From Bacillota bacterium (GTDB taxonomy: Bacteria > Bacillota > Clostridia > Lachnospirales > Lachnospiraceae), in assembly GCA_023437365.1 (NCBI GenBank), contig JAEZGK010000012.1:1-13150 (forward strand): a stretch of DNA of 13,150 nt, read 5' to 3'. A program made the position numbers and the translations under genes. The notes below the pieces were generated by a model that was given only the letters and a program-made list of their open reading frames with translations, did no database searches and was not told the origin of the DNA. The number at the start of each line of letters is the position of its first letter. The stretch's first letter is position 1. Positions 5,515 through 11,876 of the stretch are shown in pieces.

Positions 5515-6679
5515 TGAAACACCTACATTAACATTTGAACCTTTTGAAGGGGAGCTCACTCAGCCCAGCATATTGAAGCAGGTCTCTGACAAACCCGGGT
5601 TGCTTAAGACTGAAAATGTTCAGCCCGAGGCTATTGTATTTGATGAAAGCAGACTATCACCGGAAGAACAAAAGATGGTGACGGATTTCGCTAATACGAT
5701 TGACCTGAGCAAGTCCAATCTTATTCTTCAATACGGAGTCGGTGCTCAGAAAAAGATAGCTGATTTTTCGGAGTCTGCCTTAAATAATGTAAAAACCAAG
5801 GATTTGGGTGAGGTAGGTGAAATGCTCTCCGGTGTTGTTATGGAGTTAAAGAGCTTTGAAGCGGAGGGTGAAGAAAAAGGCTTCTTTGGTTTATTCAAGA
5901 AGCAGTCCCAAAAGCTATCTGCTATGAAAGCAAAGTATGATAAAGCAGAAGTAAATATCAATAAAATATGCAATGTACTGGAAGGCCATAAAATCCAACT
6001 ATTAAAAGATATTGCAACCATGGATAAGATGTATGAAATTAATAAGACTTATTTCAAAGAGTTATCCATGTATATTCTGGCGGGCAAAAAGAAATTAGCC
6101 AGTGTTCAGTCCAATGAACTGCCACAGCTCATTGAAAAATCGAATCAAACCAATCTTCCGGAGGATGCCCAGGCCGTGAACGATCTCGTCGCCGTCTGCA
6201 ACCGTTTTGAGAAAAAAATTCATGATTTGGAATTAACAAGAATGATATCAATACAAATGGCACCTCAGATCCGCCTCGTTCAGGAAAATGATTCCCTGAT
6301 GGTAGAGAAGGTGCAATCGACCATAGTAAATACCATTCCTCTTTGGAAAAGTCAAATGGTTCTTGCGCTTGGTGTCAATCATTCCGTACAGGCTGCTAAG
6401 GCTCAAAGAGAAGTAACCAATATGACAAATGAGCTGCTAAAGAAAAATGCAGAAACGCTTAAAATGGCAACGATTGAAACAGCCAAGGAATCCGAAAGAG
6501 GCATTGTTGACATTGAGACACTTCGAATGACAAACGAGTCTTTAATATCTACTCTTGATGAAGTGCTTCGTATCCAGAATGAAGGCCGTCAGAAGAGAAA
6601 AGAAGCCGAATTGGAACTTAATCGTATTGAAGGCGAATTAAAAACAAAGTTATTAGAAATGACCGGTGTAAGAGAATAA
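5507..6679 (+). CDS. telA: TelA-family (toxic anion resistance) protein
   Basis: This 390-residue, highly charged, largely alpha-helical protein of the TelA family has normal length and no membrane segment. Family landmarks are the KGFFGLFKKQSQKL region (124-137), the DKMYEINKTYFKELSMYI-LAG block (173-193), and the IRLVQENDSLMVEKVQSTI-NTIPLWKSQMVLALG block (255-289), followed by a coiled-coil-rich C-terminus (295-386). TelA homologues were linked to tellurite resistance and, in Listeria, to tolerance of cell-envelope agents; the mechanism is unknown. The ATG overlaps the end of the upstream XpaC gene by eight bases, and GGGAGG (5493-5498) lies eight bases before it, so the two are translated together. 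XpaC-TelA pairs are common in Firmicutes and probably act as a membrane-associated complex, which is inference. Confidence 0.9.
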   Translation: MNNETPTLTFEPFEGELTQPSILKQVSDKPGLLKTENVQPEAIVFDESRLSPEEQKMVTDFANTIDLSKSNLILQYGVGAQKKIADFSESALNNVKTKDLGEVGEMLSGVVMELKSFEAEGEEKGFFGLFKKQSQKLSAMKAKYDKAEVNINKICNVLEGHKIQLLKDIATMDKMYEINKTYFKELSMYILAGKKKLASVQSNELPQLIEKSNQTNLPEDAQAVNDLVAVCNRFEKKIHDLELTRMISIQMAPQIRLVQENDSLMVEKVQSTIVNTIPLWKSQMVLALGVNHSVQAAKAQREVTNMTNELLKKNAETLKMATIETAKESERGIVDIETLRMTNESLISTLDEVLRIQNEGRQKRKEAELELNRIEGELKTKLLEMTGVRE

Positions 6680-6739
6680 AACTCTAGTCTCCGTGTTCTG
6701 ATGAAGCATGTAGAATTGCAGGATTATTAACAGATCAAT

Positions 6740-6790
6740 AAGGGTTCCTGGTATTGGAGGAAGTTCCAATACTCAGGGGCCCTTTTCTTC
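6740..6790 (+). terminator. Intrinsic terminator of the XpaC-TelA operon
   Basis: AAGGG (6740-6744) through GTATTGGA (6751-6758) pairs with TCCAATAC (6765-6772) through CCCTT (6780-6784). The stem is about 19 bp long with two G-U pairs and one bulged base, and a TTTTCTTC tract follows. It lies about 60 bp after the telA stop. Confidence 0.85.
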
Positions 6791-6940
6791 TAAGCCGAAT
6801 ACCGCATGCTGCGACTACCAGATGACAATAAACCTCCATAGCAGTCATGCTAGTAACAATCTTTTAAGTTTTGTTGACAAACCAAACATATTTCTCATTG
6901 TAAGGTTCTTCCTTCCCGGCTGGGCAGTATAAGACTATTT

Positions 6941-7387
6941 TTAAAGATGTCTTTTTAAATAAATCATATCTACTAGCTGTTGTCCATCTTCATACATAGG
7001 GTGGTCGTAATTATCTACAAAAAAGTTCTTTACAATATGTGATTTTTTAAATCCACATTTCTCGTAGAAATTGAGTGTCATAGGGCTATCACCTGTGCCA
7101 ACATATAACTCGTTACCAGCTTCTTTGTAGTAATCAGCAATAAATGAGATCAGACGTTGTCCATACCCTTTCCGTTGATATTCAGGAACAGTAACAATAT
7201 TCTTAATTTCATAAACACCGGATTGCTCGTTTGTTACAACGCAAAGCGCCTTAACATCATCATCACACAAGGCGAACATTTCACCACGATACAAATACTT
7301 TTCTATCATACTGACCTGTTCATCTGCAATGAGTAGTAAGTCCATGTACTTTGTTTTATCGTTATCAGTAATTTTCACTATCTCCAT
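6941..7387 (-). CDS. GNAT-family N-acetyltransferase
   Basis: This 148-residue protein has a standard GNAT fold. The acetyl-CoA pyrophosphate-binding motif is in VPEYQRKGYGQRLISFI (about 87-103, R/QxxGxG type, with RKGYGQ). The preceding strand reads VYEIKNIVTV, and the C-terminal motif B is MTLNFYEKCGFKKSH (about 123-137). GNAT enzymes move an acetyl group from acetyl-CoA to an amine; the substrate cannot be read from the sequence. The start is supported by GAGGAAA about nine bases upstream and by an extended -10 promoter. It reads convergently with the XpaC-TelA operon. After its stop only a weak AAGAC/GTCTT hairpin is present. Confidence 0.88.
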   Translation of the reverse strand: MEIVKITDNDKTKYMDLLLIADEQVSMIEKYLYRGEMFALCDDDVKALCVVTNEQSGVYEIKNIVTVPEYQRKGYGQRLISFIADYYKEAGNELYVGTGDSPMTLNFYEKCGFKKSHIVKNFFVDNYDHPMYEDGQQLVDMIYLKRHL

Positions 7388-7430
7388 TCGTATATTTCCT
7401 CTTTCCTTTCACTATTATCTTTACTAATCC

Positions 7431-7439
7431 ATTATACCA
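7431..7439 (-). promoter_or_regulatory. Extended -10 promoter of the GNAT gene
   Basis: The minus strand reads TGGTATAAT (7439-7431), a perfect -10 with the TGN extension. No good -35 is found at 16-18 bases upstream. The predicted start is near 7424, about 37 nt before the ATG. Confidence 0.5.
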
Positions 7440-7472
7440 TTTTTCGTTTTAAATAGGGGAACACATATTGTT

Positions 7473-7512
7473 GTAAAAAATAGATGTGCCACATTGTAAA
7501 GTGGCACATCTA
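7473..7512 (-). terminator. Intrinsic terminator of the CD3324-type gene
   Basis: TAGATGTGCCAC (7481-7492) and GTGGCACATCTA (7501-7512) form a perfect 12-bp stem with an 8-nt loop. Reading leftward the stem is followed by TTTTTT (7480-7475). It begins right after the stop of the gene ending at 7514. Confidence 0.9.
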
Positions 7513-7513
7513 C

Positions 7514-7786
7514 TCATAGCATTTGAATATTCCGTATTATGCGTTGAATGCTTTTGGGGGTTAAAAAGTATTTCTCTGACAGTTCAAAAACAGTCGTACC
7601 GTTTTCGTAACTATTGTATATTTCAAAATTTCTTTCCTGAAAATATGCTTTTGCTTCCGTCCTTTCTCCCCACTTATATTTATTCGATTTTATTTTTGGA
7701 ATGTATATAACTTGCCCGTCAATATATTCTTGAATTTTTCGAAGCAATTCCTCGGGCAATACTTCCAAAGCCTGAACATAGCCCAT
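7514..7786 (-). CDS. CD3324-family (Mor-like) small DNA-binding protein
   Basis: This 90-residue protein starts MGYVQALEVLPEELLRKIQEYIDGQVIYIP, the conserved opening of the CD3324 family seen in Clostridia. It ends in a helix-turn-helix, TVFELSEKYFLTPKSIQRIIR (about 65-85), like the C-terminal part of Mor/C activators. The basic segment KIKSNKYKWGERT (31-43) links the two. It is probably a small transcriptional regulator; targets are unknown. AGGAGG six bases upstream gives a firm start. A short ORF lies 39 bp upstream and appears to share its promoter, and a perfect 12-bp hairpin terminator ends the unit. Confidence 0.85.
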   Translation of the reverse strand: MGYVQALEVLPEELLRKIQEYIDGQVIYIPKIKSNKYKWGERTEAKAYFQERNFEIYNSYENGTTVFELSEKYFLTPKSIQRIIRNIQML

Positions 7787-7825
7787 TGCGCCCTCCTAAA
7801 TAATTATTCTTTAGGATAGCAAAGA

Positions 7826-7900
7826 CTATTGATATTCTGTTTGGTGATATGCAATAGCCTCTGCTATGCACAATATTTCCTGCTTTTCCTTATGGTTCAT
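7826..7900 (-). CDS. Possible small ORF (24 aa) upstream of the CD3324-type gene
   Basis: ATG (7900-7898) opens 24 codons ending in TAG (7828-7826), beginning MNHKEKQEILCIAEAIAYHQ. It follows a very good promoter by about ten bases, and AAGGGGGG abuts the ATG, closer than a normal ribosome site. It could be a leader peptide or small protein of the same transcript, the remnant of a larger gene, or chance. Confidence 0.35.
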   Translation of the reverse strand: MNHKEKQEILCIAEAIAYHQTEYQ

Positions 7901-7916
7901 CCCCCCTTTTGTATGT

Positions 7917-7945
7917 ATTATAGCCAAAACATGTTTCTTTTTCAA
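7917..7945 (-). promoter_or_regulatory. Promoter of the small ORF / CD3324-type transcript
   Basis: On the minus strand TTGAAA (7945-7940) and a perfect TATAAT (7922-7917) are spaced by exactly 17 bases. No terminator lies between here and the CD3324-type gene, so this is its likely promoter. Confidence 0.7.
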
Positions 7946-7978
7946 GTCACTTTATAAAACCATCTGCATCTTAATGAG

Positions 7979-9631
7979 TCAATAATCTACGGCCCAACTA
8001 ATCCACTCATCACTTAATAATGCTTCCTTGGTTAATTCACTGGGATAAGGATGCTGCTTTAGGAATACATCGGGCATCGTCCCATAGATTGAAGTTGGTC
8101 TGCCATCTACATTATAGGATAATTCTACATCAGACCGAAAGCAAAGCCCGCTATTAGGAAGCGCAAATAATACCGGCGATATATAATGATTACCCCAGCC
8201 GCCGCTTGGGTTTCCCGCTAAGGTAGCCAACCCAAGCTGCTTCATAGCACTTGCAAAGCTATCTGCAGCTGAAATGGAGTTCGTATCCATTAGAACAATT
8301 ATTTTTCCGTTAAAGTTAAAGCTATTTGTAGGACTTAGTTTCTGCGTAATATCATATACCTTCCAGATGTCCGAATCAATTGAAGGGTCAGTAGTTGTTG
8401 ATACCGAGCTTACATAATGACTTTTCGGATGGAGCAAGTGATTTGTTGCAGTGGCTCGATAATAAGCCAGTCTTAAGTTCATTCGTGATATAAAGCCTTT
8501 CTTCACAGCAGTTTTGGAATGAAGTTCTGTTTCATTTCCAATAAGCGGTCTGATAATATTATTAAGCCAGTATGTTTCTTCTCCTCCTTGATTACCACGA
8601 ATATCTATGATTAGCTTATTAAGCCTTACACTATTACTACTCATAAACTCTGAAATTGATTGCCCATCCTGATTGATATTTTCCATAAAAAAATTTGGTA
8701 TGTATATATACCCAACGCTATCCTGAAGGTTTGTGCAATACACATGGGATTGCTTAAAAAAAGCATTAATATCCTCTTTATATCCTGAAAGCTTATCTAG
8801 AAACAACTGGCTTACGGTCCCGTCCTTATGCTTAAACGAAACCTCCCACCCTTTTATATCCTTCCCTGGATCTCTCATAAATAAATGTTGGGTATATACT
8901 TTATTATGATAATTATCATATATTAAGGGCTGCTCCGCTTCAAGCCTTTTCACCCATTCATCCACCGGTACTCCATTGACAGCTTCAACGATAGCACCCA
9001 CTTCTATATTAAGCTTAGGAGCAGCATTATTGGCAATAACATAATAATGACCATCCTGATACATTATGTCAAGTTCGGAATGAGCGTAGTACTGGATATT
9101 ACTTAATAAGCTTTGCCAGTATTCACCCTTGTAAAAAGCGTCCTTTGGTATATCAAAGGTATAGCTGGTAAAGAGACTATAGTCAGGAAATTGAATTCCG
9201 CCGTGACCTGCCTGGCGCAGCCTTTCAGTATATTCCAGAAAGAGAAGTAAATACTCCTCGTTATTATGAGTTTCTCCTGCCCTTCTAATATAATCTGAAG
9301 ATAGCTCAGATAGATTAGGGATTCCTTTCACCTTTTGCAGCTCTTCTGAAAAAGGATAAACCTCCTCAACAAACTTGGCAAGGTATGTAAAGTCCTCTTC
9401 CTTCTGATTTTTAGTAAGCTCCTTTACAACTATTTGCTCATTGCCAATCCAAAGCTTTAGATGAACAAACTGAATTGTTATGTAGCCCAGCATCACGACT
9501 AAAATCAATGACAGTAATATTCCAAGATATTTTATTGTCTTCCTACCTATGCATGAGGCTACAGAAATAATATGTTGCTTTATCTTTTTATTCTGATCAT
9601 TATATTCATTTTTATTGGCTTGCTCATCCAA
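7979..9631 (-). CDS. Membrane-anchored S41-family peptidase
   Basis: This is an S41 (C-terminal processing protease-like) serine peptidase of about 550 residues. A basic cytoplasmic N-terminus precedes one membrane segment (KYLGILLSLILVVMLGYITI), so the catalytic part should face outside. A degenerate PDZ-like region includes EVGAIVEAVNGVPVDEW. The S41 core includes SVGYIYIPNF, LIIDIRGNQGG and DTNSISAADSFASA; the serine in ISAAD is the likely nucleophile. Then come GNPSGGWG and the YGTMPDVFL end. No ATG start exists. The TTG at 9631 is preferred because AGGGGAG lies ten bases upstream and the predicted mRNA start is near 9657. The frame is open to another TTG at 9652, which would add seven residues but leave almost no leader. 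The substrate is unknown. Confidence 0.82.
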   Translation of the reverse strand: MDEQANKNEYNDQNKKIKQHIISVASCIGRKTIKYLGILLSLILVVMLGYITIQFVHLKLWIGNEQIVVKELTKNQKEEDFTYLAKFVEEVYPFSEELQKVKGIPNLSELSSDYIRRAGETHNNEEYLLLFLEYTERLRQAGHGGIQFPDYSLFTSYTFDIPKDAFYKGEYWQSLLSNIQYYAHSELDIMYQDGHYYVIANNAAPKLNIEVGAIVEAVNGVPVDEWVKRLEAEQPLIYDNYHNKVYTQHLFMRDPGKDIKGWEVSFKHKDGTVSQLFLDKLSGYKEDINAFFKQSHVYCTNLQDSVGYIYIPNFFMENINQDGQSISEFMSSNSVRLNKLIIDIRGNQGGEETYWLNNIIRPLIGNETELHSKTAVKKGFISRMNLRLAYYRATATNHLLHPKSHYVSSVSTTTDPSIDSDIWKVYDITQKLSPTNSFNFNGKIIVLMDTNSISAADSFASAMKQLGLATLAGNPSGGWGNHYISPVLFALPNSGLCFRSDVELSYNVDGRPTSIYGTMPDVFLKQHPYPSELTKEALLSDEWISWAVDY

Positions 9632-9663
9632 TTTATTCTTTCTCCCCTTCAAAAATATTACTC

Positions 9664-9692
9664 ACTAAATCATCAACTACGCCCTCTGTCAA
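9664..9692 (-). promoter_or_regulatory. Candidate promoter of the S41 peptidase gene
   Basis: On the minus strand a perfect TTGACA (9692-9687) is followed after 17 bases by TTTAGT (9669-9664), 4 of 6 matches to the -10. About 30 bp further upstream is the near-perfect palindrome AGTCTATCATAGACT (9723-9737), a possible regulator site. Confidence 0.5.
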
Positions 9693-9795
9693 GACAATCG
9701 GTTATGCTGTTCATCTCCACTTAGTCTATCATAGACTTTACCGAAATGTAATAGGATTTTATAATATAACCGAGGTCTCTATTGTGGGCTAAGAC

Positions 9796-9813
9796 TGCGG
9801 TAATTATCACCGC
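9796..9813. repeat. Left member of a near-repeat pair flanking the MBL gene
   Basis: TGCGGTAATTATCACCGC resembles TGCTGTAATTCACCGC at 10654-10669 in the same orientation, with one mismatch and a 2-bp gap. The pair brackets the GC-rich metallo-beta-lactamase-fold gene. The match is short and could be chance. This left copy is itself partly self-complementary (GCGGT/ACCGC). Confidence 0.35.
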
Positions 9814-9902
9814 TTCCCAGCCAAGTTTGATTTCACGTATGAAACAGTCAGTAAAAGTTTGCGATTTCAATCACACGTGCGGGAAACGCGGGAACTATGG
9901 CT

Positions 9903-10598
9903 TTATCTTCTATACACGCCGCCGTGATAGCAATAATAGGTGTTTGCATTGAGTAAAAGGAGTTTTTCCATGGAGTTCTCAGCCTGTTGTAAATCCAGCG
10001 CAAACTGCGGATTGGCAAGGACAGGCAGGTCGTCTTCTAAGGCCATGGCGTCCCCGGTAATCACAATTGAGTCATTTTCCATAAAAAGCGAAATGTGTCC
10101 GGGGGTATGTCCCGGCGTGGCGATGACGTGGCATCCGCCGCACCAGTCCATGGTATCGCCGTCCTGCAGATATTCGTCCACCAAAACCGGCTCGACACGG
10201 CGTAGCATATCACAAAATGCTCTGCCGAAGTCCTGTTGTTCAGGCGGCAGCGTTTTCTGCATCTCCTCCGCTTGCTTTAGACGAAGCGGCTTTTCCTGCG
10301 CGGAAATATAGGGAGCTTCCGTTTCGGATGCAATAATTTTCAAATTGGGATTGTTTCTCTTCAAAGCTGCGGCTGCGCCCATATGATCGTGGTCATGATG
10401 CGTCAGCACCAACCCAGTCAGTTGTTGCGAGGACAGCGCATATTTTGCCAGTTCTTTTTCAAGTGCGGGAAGGGAACCGATGAAACCGCAGTCCACAAGC
10501 ACGAGGTTCTTTTCATCCCAAAGCAGCGTTGGATATACCGTGTTTACCGTATCTCCGAACGGCGCTGTAATAACAAGTCTAAGTATTTTATACTCCAT
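9903..10598 (-). CDS. Metallo-beta-lactamase-fold hydrolase
   Basis: This 231-residue MBL-fold hydrolase carries its metal-binding signature in LTHHDHDHMGA. The order HxDxDH (His67, Asp69, Asp71, His72) puts Asp where the usual second His stands. PGHTPGH follows (His164), then TGDAM (Asp183) and a final CYHGG (His225). Such proteins cleave ester, thioester, phosphoester or lactam bonds; the substrate here is open. The start at 10598 is preferred over the in-frame ATG at 10604, because AAGGAG (10605-10610) abuts 10604 but lies six bases before 10598. The chain stops soon after CYHGGVYRR, a little early for the family. The gene is about 52-60% GC in its core against about 37% in neighbours, which suggests acquisition from another genome. 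Confidence 0.85.
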   Translation of the reverse strand: MEYKILRLVITAPFGDTVNTVYPTLLWDEKNLVLVDCGFIGSLPALEKELAKYALSSQQLTGLVLTHHDHDHMGAAAALKRNNPNLKIIASETEAPYISAQEKPLRLKQAEEMQKTLPPEQQDFGRAFCDMLRRVEPVLVDEYLQDGDTMDWCGGCHVIATPGHTPGHISLFMENDSIVITGDAMALEDDLPVLANPQFALDLQQAENSMEKLLLLNANTYYCYHGGVYRR

Positions 10599-10653
10599 AG
10601 TCATCTCCTTGCGTTTTATGTATTGTTTAACTGGAATTTATCATTCGCTTTAA

Positions 10654-10669
10654 TGCTGTAATTCACCGC
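10654..10669. repeat. Right member of a near-repeat pair flanking the MBL gene
   Basis: TGCTGTAATTCACCGC matches 9796-9813 in the same orientation with one mismatch and a 2-bp gap. It lies about 55 bp upstream of the MBL start. See the left member for interpretation. Confidence 0.35.
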
Positions 10670-10727
10670 GGAGCTCAAATCCGGATTTATCATTGATATT
10701 GAAGGAAAATGCCTATAGACGCACGAA

Positions 10728-10756
10728 ACCCTCCTGATCATGATGTCCGGGAGGGT
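10728..10756 (-). terminator. Hairpin downstream of the CPBP gene (weak terminator)
   Basis: ACCCTCC (10728-10734) and GGAGGGT (10750-10756) form a 7-bp GC-rich stem with a 15-nt loop. Reading leftward only TTTCGT follows. On the other side there is TTTACTTTTTC, giving it a bidirectional look. It lies about 20 bp after the CPBP stop. Confidence 0.5.
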
Positions 10757-10776
10757 ATATTTACTTTTTCGCAACT

Positions 10777-11538
10777 TTATCCTCGCGAAGAGTTTCGTTT
10801 ATTCCTAATGAACATTATTGTCGCTATAATAACAATAAGAATTACAAGAGTCGCTCCTCCATCATCAAATAGAGACTTACTATCATTTTCCAGTATTTCA
10901 ACACTGAGCTGAATTAGTATATTATGTACAGCATGAAATGCAGCAAATCTCCATACACTTTTGCCTTCCATTGAATCCATAATAAATGTAATTGCGATTG
11001 TTTCGATGATAAATACTACAACCGAAATAATCATAGGATATTGAACAATTATATCCCCTCTTGCAATTAGTGGAATGTGCCAAACTCCCCAAATAAGACC
11101 GCATAAGATACAGGCTGGAGTTCTTCCCATAATTTTTGAAAGGGATGGAAGCAGAAATCCTCGCCAGCCTATTTCTTCGCATATTCCAGCGAAAGCCCAC
11201 TTAAGAATTAGACCTATCACAAACCCTATACTAATACTATTGTATTCAATACAGTTTTTAGAAAGCACTACACTAAAACAAATTGCCGGAATGATATAAC
11301 TAAATGGGATTAAACTCCCAATACCCATTTCTTTCCACGAGAAAAATCTGAAATGAATCCTATCACTTTTATTTATGTGTGCTGATACTATAAAGTATCC
11401 AACAAGCGGCGCCAAAATTGTAATGAAAGCAGCGACCTCACTATAATTAAACCAGAAGTAATACCCAATTGCGCTTATCGCATACACTATTAAAACAAAT
11501 CCACAAATCAACCCTATTTCTTTTTTTCTTTCACTCAT
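10777..11538 (-). CDS. CPBP-family intramembrane metalloprotease
   Basis: This 253-residue, multi-pass membrane protein of the CPBP (CAAX protease and bacteriocin-processing, Abi/Rce1-like) family has about seven or eight hydrophobic segments. All signatures are present: EEIGWRGFLLP (Glu121, Glu122, Arg126), WGVWHIPL (His154) and FHAVHN (His202, Asn206), so it is probably an active glutamate/histidine protease. Bacterial members are linked to bacteriocin self-immunity, peptide maturation or envelope homeostasis; none of these is indicated by the neighbours. The ATG at 11538 is chosen because GGGGGAG lies seven bases upstream. The in-frame ATG at 11562 would add eight residues and sits in a small CGGCA/TGCCG hairpin. 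A possible 18-codon ORF and its promoter lie just upstream. Confidence 0.87.
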   Translation of the reverse strand: MSERKKEIGLICGFVLIVYAISAIGYYFWFNYSEVAAFITILAPLVGYFIVSAHINKSDRIHFRFFSWKEMGIGSLIPFSYIIPAICFSVVLSKNCIEYNSISIGFVIGLILKWAFAGICEEIGWRGFLLPSLSKIMGRTPACILCGLIWGVWHIPLIARGDIIVQYPMIISVVVFIIETIAITFIMDSMEGKSVWRFAAFHAVHNILIQLSVEILENDSKSLFDDGGATLVILIVIIATIMFIRNKRNSSRG

Positions 11539-11587
11539 AGCAAATCTCCCCCTTATCGGCATTTTGCCGTTTTGGTCGTGACAGGGA

Positions 11588-11644
11588 CTAATTTAAAATC
11601 ATATAGTTTACCAAGTAATTCAAAGCCTTTATCTCCTTAGTCAT
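11588..11644 (-). CDS. Possible small ORF (18 aa) upstream of the CPBP gene
   Basis: ATG (11644-11642) starts MTKEIKALNYLVNYMILN, ending in TAG (11590-11588). AGGAAG (11659-11654) lies nine bases upstream and a promoter just beyond it, so translation is plausible. It ends 49 bp before the CPBP start with no terminator between, so both could be on one transcript. It could be a leader peptide, or the truncated N-terminus of a lost gene. Confidence 0.35.
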   Translation of the reverse strand: MTKEIKALNYLVNYMILN

Positions 11645-11669
11645 ATTACAATACTTCCTAAACTTAGTC

Positions 11670-11698
11670 AATGTAGCATTATAAACCGTTTGTGTCAA
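11670..11698 (-). promoter_or_regulatory. Candidate promoter of the small ORF / CPBP transcript
   Basis: On the minus strand TTGACA (11698-11693) is followed after 17 bases by TACATT (11675-11670). TGACTAAG occurs twice in direct repeat, at 11670-11663 (around the predicted start) and 11643-11636 (over the small ORF's ATG), which might be an operator. Confidence 0.5.
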
Positions 11699-11876
11699 GT
11701 GTTCATTCGGGAGATTGACAAACTAACCATTATCTATTCACTTCTTTCCTCACTTCATATAGCAGACAGCACGTCTCCACGTGCAACGTATCCGGGAACA
11801 TATATCTATCTCTATCCCAGACTTGAATAGGAGTTTTAACACTTTTTATTATTGTCTTCTTGAAAAGGCTTGCGAT
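11699..11876. other. Gap between the CPBP transcript and the Na/Pi cotransporter gene
   Basis: No recognisable gene lies in this stretch. A GCACGT/ACGTGC stem with a 4-nt loop (11769-11784) is the strongest hairpin but lacks a T-run, so it is not a standard terminator. In the cotransporter's own reading frame the minus strand stays open for about 47 codons after its TAG, to a TAA near 11732. Confidence 0.5.

Noticed and set aside
6874..6902. Plus-strand TTGACA as a promoter
   Set aside because: No acceptable -10 follows at 16-18 bases, and no rightward gene lies downstream.
6791..6940. Possible gene remnant between the telA terminator and the GNAT gene
   Set aside because: Only a small imperfect inverted repeat (GCATG-CTGC / GCAGTCATGC) and no extended reading frame or family motif could be found.
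9940..10311. 123-codon plus-strand ORF inside the MBL gene
   Set aside because: It is antisense to a gene with intact metal-binding motifs and shows no domain; the high GC content explains the open frame.
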